NCBI RefSeq assembly: GCF_000003815.2
Contig: NC_049991.1
Span: forward strand, 21,520,578 to 21,584,577
Direction of reading: 5' to 3'
Origin: Branchiostoma floridae
Taxonomy: Eukaryota > Chordata > Leptocardii > Amphioxiformes > Branchiostomatidae
Length of the DNA stretch: 64,000 nt
Shown here: piece after piece, positions 54,201 to 60,200 of the stretch
Layout: every line of letters starts with the position of its first letter
Numbering within the stretch: the first letter of the stretch is position 1
The notes under the pieces: model-generated
Databases searched by the model: none
Told to the model about the DNA's origin: nothing
The model's input: the letters and a program-made list of their open reading frames with translations, nothing else
Program-made: the position numbers and the translations under genes

Positions 54201-57200
54201 TGGGTAGAATGGTATCAATGAAAAAAAAATGGGAAACAAATTTTTAGCCACATGCAAAGTCATATAACTAGAAAGACAGACATTTGCACCCCAGTGCACT
54301 CTATGTGAATTTGAACCAGTCCAGAAATACTCTGAAACCTTGGCCCTTTGAATAAGAAACCGAATCCAAAATTGAATTTAGGAAAAAAAGGTCCCCCTTC
54401 TGTGTGCAAGAATGGACTCTTCCATGTTAAGTGGAGCAGTTCAAAGATACATCCGCTAAAATAGGGTTTGACATAATCACAAAAGTCCAAAAATGGATTT
54501 TCGCAAAATTAAGCATTTTCTTGTTCTGTATGCCTAAAGTGTTAATGAATCTATGTGCGCATACGTCTATGGCACTTAGATAGTAAATTTTAGATCATCT
54601 GGTTTTTAAACCAGGGTACAGGAACCAAAATTGTCCTGTTTTGGTAAAAAAATGGCCAAAAAATCGCAAAAATAAGTATTTTGTTGTACTGTACACCAAA
54701 AGTGCTATAGAATTTATATTGGGGGATTATCAAGGCACATCTGTGTTAAATTTCAGCTCATTTGGTTGTAATACTATATACAGTTTTGGTCTAGAAATGA
54801 CCAAAAAAAAAAAAACATGTTAAAGACAGATATAAAAAAAATGAAAAAAAACGCCCGGGAGTATTGGACCACTCTACCCTTGTGCCAAATTTCAGGTCAT
54901 TCGGTCCAGGAACGACGGAGATGATTTTTTTTTTTTCTTTCTTTCTTTATTCAAATTAAAATCAACCTTACAGAGATTAATTCTTAGCAGAAGCATCTCT
55001 GAATGCCGTTGATCTTTACAATGTGACTCAGAGTAAATACTTACAACGACTAGACAACATGTACAGTACGCATGACATACACAGTGCATAGACAAATAAA
55101 ACACTTAAGCACCAGTCATTGATTTGTTGTACAGTCTGATTGTATAGTGTAGGAATGAGTTGCGCAGTCTGGAGGTCCTTGCTTTTGGGACCGAGATACT
55201 ACATGAGCTTCGAAGTGACCTCCCAGTGACCTCTGACCTGACCGGAGGGACCATGTCATGTAGCGGGTGATCCCGGTTCATCATTTGCTTGAGTAGCTTA
55301 ATGGCAGCGAGTTCACGTCTCTCCTTGAGTGTGGGCAAATCCGGAACACTTCTCCTGCCACCCAGAGAGATGATCTTTAGTGCTCTCCTTTGCACTTTCT
55401 CGATTAACTGTTCTTGTTGTTTGGTGCAACCGACTAAGAGAACATGGCCATACTCAAGTACGGGCCTGACCAGGGCCGTATACACCTGTACAAGGTCGGA
55501 CACCGACATGCCTTGTTTGGTTAGGACACGTAGGTAGTAAAGTCTGCGTGAGCCCTTGATCACCATCGACGTAACCTGGTCGTTGAGGGTTAGACCTCTG
55601 TCAAGGATGAATCCTAGACCTTTAGCTGACTCCACGACGGGTACTGCTTCCCCCCCTAGAATCAGAGTAGGTGGCGTCGGAATGCTTTTGCAGAAGCAAA
55701 TTTGAAGCTGCATGCTCTTCTTGCCGTTAAGGATCATCCTGTGACGACCAGCCCAAGAGTCGAGATTGGACGACTCTTCCTCCACAGTCGTGTCCTCGTC
55801 GGCCTTCAGTGCCAGCAGAATTCTGGACAGTGTGACGTCGTCGGCATAGCCCACGTCGAGAGTGTCCTGGTAAACTGTATGCCGGGTACTCATAAACAGT
55901 AGGAACAAGTACGGGGAGATGACTCCCCCTTGTGGGACACCGGAAGTCAGTGTCCGCCAGGAGCTCCGGTCTCCATTCACGACAACTCTCTGCTTTCTGT
56001 CCATTAGGTAGTTGTGGATCCATGATGCCATTCTCGAGCTAAGCTGGAGGTTCACCACACTCTGAAGTAGCAGGGCATGATCGACACGATCAAACGCTTT
56101 GCTCATGTCGGCAAAGATGGCACGGATTAAGGTTGGTTTATTAGAGTCCAGGGCGGTCAACCATGTTTGGACCAAGCGTACAAGAGCAATTGTAGTAGAC
56201 GATCCACGCATGTAAGCATACTGGTTCTTAATCACTGCGCGTAGCGATGGGAGCAGTCTTTTAAGGATGCACTTTTCTAGTAGCTTAGCCATGACGGGCA
56301 GGAGAGACACCGGTCTCATGTTGCTGACGTCAGACGATCCAGCAGACTTGGGCACTGGGACGACATTGGCTGACTTCCATATTGCTGGTACAATGCCTTC
56401 ATGGTAAGAAGCATTAAATAAGTGAGTAGTTACTGGTGACAAGTCATCGGCAAACTCCTTCAAAATCCAATTGGGCAAGTTGTCTGGTCCACAAGACTTC
56501 TTGGGGTTAATGGCTTTCAGGAGAGCCTTAACCTCCCCAATGGAGCAAAGGTCCGGGCCAGGTTCAGTAAGAGGTAGCGGGAACATGTGGAGACATTGGC
56601 TCTGGCACCAGGATTCAGCAAAGCGTTCACTGACCTTCTCAGCCACTTGCCCATCCGCTTGCTCGTTTATGGTGACGCGTGTACCGTTCACACGTGAGCG
56701 ACCAAGCGATTTGATTTGAAGATTTGACAGGAGAAAGAAAGAATAAAGAAAGAAGAAGAAACATTACGAATACTAGAAAGGCCGACATTTGCTTATAAGC
56801 AAATACAGCATATTTCAATTCATCTCAATCCCAATGCAAAAATTGTACTGTTCCATGCCAACATTATGCAGTAATTGACCTATCTCAAAACATCATCCCA
56901 CTCTAAACTGGATTTGTTTAGAATTACCCCCCATATAAGAATGGACTCTTCCAGAACACCCCTATCTATGCAAAATGGACTGGCCTATGTGACCCATTTT
57001 CTATTTCTATTGCTAAAGCTACCCACATACCAAATTCCTGATAAGTTAACTTTTTCATGACATAGGAACCCAAAATATAAATTTCCTTTTTTGGTCAAAA
57101 ATGGCAAAAAATCCAATATCTAACAATTTGTAAGTAATGTGCACCATACGCGTGAATGGATTCTTTTGAGCATATACTATGTACATCCTCATACCGAATT

Positions 57201-60200
57201 TCAGGTCAATTGGTCTAAATATAAAGGCATAGGAGCCCAAACTATACATTTTTAGTCTAAAAATTTGAAGTAACGTATGCCGGAAGTGAAAATGAAGTAC
57301 CGTGGGCATATGCTATGTACACCTTTATACCAAATTTTATGTCATTTGGAATTAATACAAGGGATTATAAGCCAATAATATGCATTTCTTGTCAAAAATG
57401 GCCAAAAATCTCAAAATAACTCATTTTGAAGTGACGTATGCAACACATGTTTATGGGGTCCTAGCGGCATATGTCCAATGCACCTCTGTACCAAGTTTCA
57501 GATCACCAGGTTATAATACCAGGGGACAGGGGCCCAAAATATATGTTTTTGGTCTGAAATGACCAAAAACCCTAAATATAATCATTTTTAAGACCTCTAT
57601 CAAAAAAGTGAGAAAAAAAACTAAGGGCATTAGCTATCTCCACCTTCATCCAAAATTTCAGGTCATTTGGCCCAGAAATGAAAAAAAAAGTTGAAACCAT
57701 TTGAAGATTTGGCAGAAGAGGAAGAAGTAGAAGGAGAAGAGATGCGACAAAAAAACAATATCTTGCAATCCATACTGTAGCAAAAATGACGGAAGAAAAT
57801 GAGAAAATGATAGATTGGGGAGCAAACAGACAAAGTACATTCTTATCAGGTGAAAGGTCACCATTACAGACATGCGCAGAATTAGATGGCTTGCAAAAGT
57901 AAGTGTAAGAAGCCTTTTTGTTGGGAAATGTTGGCATTTTGGGGTCAGAAATTATTGGTAGGGGATCTGGCTATTTTATTTCGTGAGAAAAATAGTTTTT
58001 GGAGTGTTTTAGACAGTCTAGAGTATGTATAGTTTGGGTGCTATCAGGGAGGTCAAAGGTCACCAGCGTTTCTTATTCTGTTTGTGGGGGCGCATTGCGC
58101 CGAACCGAATGTTTTCAAAATCGCCATATGCACTCTTTAGAAGTCAGACTTGCCTGCCAATGTGAGATTTTTACCAACTAAACCTTAGGTAGGTGACTTT
58201 TAACATCCTTTTTCCTACATCTTATGCATGCAACAGGTGCCTGGCAGCTATTGGAGGTCTGTACCCATCAGGCGTGACACTCACTGTGATGTCCCGAAGT
58301 CCAATCCAATAAGGTGTACCAGCATCAACCTGCGCAATCAAAGCGACAAGGAAGTCCTGCAGATCCCGTGACTTCACAACGGCAAGACGGCCTCCATCTG
58401 CGGCACAGGTCTGGGCAGCAGCGACGTACGTCTTGGTCGTCGAAAAAACCTTGTACCAGGTTCCACCTCGCTTTGTGTACCCTGGATACCCTGTTGGGGC
58501 ACAAACGTATTAAGAGCCTCCCATGTCATAAAAGGTGCTTAACCCTATCCAGACTGGGGGGGGGGGGGCTAAAAGTGCCCGCGCCAACTTTGACCTCCCA
58601 TAGCTCCAAAACGGCTTGTGCTAGAACAACCAAACTTGGTGAGTTTTCTTGAAATATTGTTGTAAACAATTTTAAAAAAAATGGGTAAGTTTATGATTTT
58701 TCGTGTTGCCATGGCAACGGGTTTCTGAAAGGCAAATTTTACAAAAATCACTAATTTTGGTTTCAAACAATGGGATTTTAAGATTTTCTTGCTAAACTAA
58801 ACTTCTTTTCATATATCTTTAATATCTAACACATCTTAGTTGAACATTTTTGATTAAATATTCATAAAGTATGCTAATGAGATGACGTAATTGGTCAAAA
58901 TCCAAGATGGCCGACAATATCATGATGAAAAGTATAACAAGCTTATTTTCACTCAGATTTCATTACTTCTTGGTATTTTCTTACAGAAAACATTTATGTG
59001 AGCGTCGTTGCGTCGGATTTTGACAAAAGAAGTCTTATAACACTTAAACATCAATAAGAAACCTTTATTGGTAACTTTTTGAGTGAGATATTTAGGTATT
59101 ATGGGAATTCCCCATTTTAGCCAAAAATATCAATTAATGACGTCATAATTACATCACATTGTGTCATAATTATATAAAAACTTTAGGAATTATAAAAATT
59201 GATGAGCACAACCCTCTCTGCAAATTTGGTGATCGTACAGTAAGCCGTTTTGAAAATACGAAGAGGGGGTCGAATGAGCGTCAGGGAAGGCCCAAAAAGC
59301 CCAGTCTGGATAGGGTTAACAAAATCGCTAAACGTACATGTTCATCGAAACATGGAAGTCGTGCGTTTATAGAAGAAATTGACATGTGATACCATGAATC
59401 GTGATGTGTTAGTCAAAACTGACGACTACTTTATGTCATTTGTGACGTGGATGAAGCGGAAACGGTATTTTTTGCGCGGACATTTTTATTTTCACTCCGC
59501 GAACCGTAGGTACGCTAGGGAGTAAAACTATTGTTATATTGCAATCCATACTACAGTATGGATTCGCAATATATTGTTTTTGCTAGGTCTCTTCTTCTTC
59601 TCCTGTAAAATTTTCAATTGGATTCAACTTTTTCATTTTGGGGCCAAATGAGCTGAAATTTGGCATGAAGGTAGAGATAGTAAATACCCCGACCGTTTTT
59701 CTTTCACTTTTTTTTATAGAGGCCTTAGTCTTAGAAATTATGATATTTAGGGGTTTGGGCCTTTTTTAGACCATAACTGTACTGTTTATCTTACTATTGA
59801 CAACAATATACAAAATCTGTAACAAATTCGGGGAGCTCGTCGTCGTTTATGGACCAGTGAAGCTCTCAGCCGCCTGGGTAATCGACCCACACCCGGTAGG
59901 ACTTTCACGCGGTAGGATAACTAGCCGACCATGTGGCCGGCAAATTAACTCCCACTGGGCAAAGTCTAACCGCGTGAAAATCCTACCGGGTGTGTCATGC
60001 GTTTCTACTTTTCTCTCAAAGGTTATAATCAACGCAGCTACAACGTTAGCTGTTGCATTCTCTCACTCTCCCCTCACTCGACAGTGAAGTTTACAGCACT
60101 ATCGATGAAACACTATCGATATAATATCGGATACGGCAAAAACACCCAACGCTGCTTTGTCGTTGTCATGACAACGGTTGCTGGCAACACGGGCTGGAGA

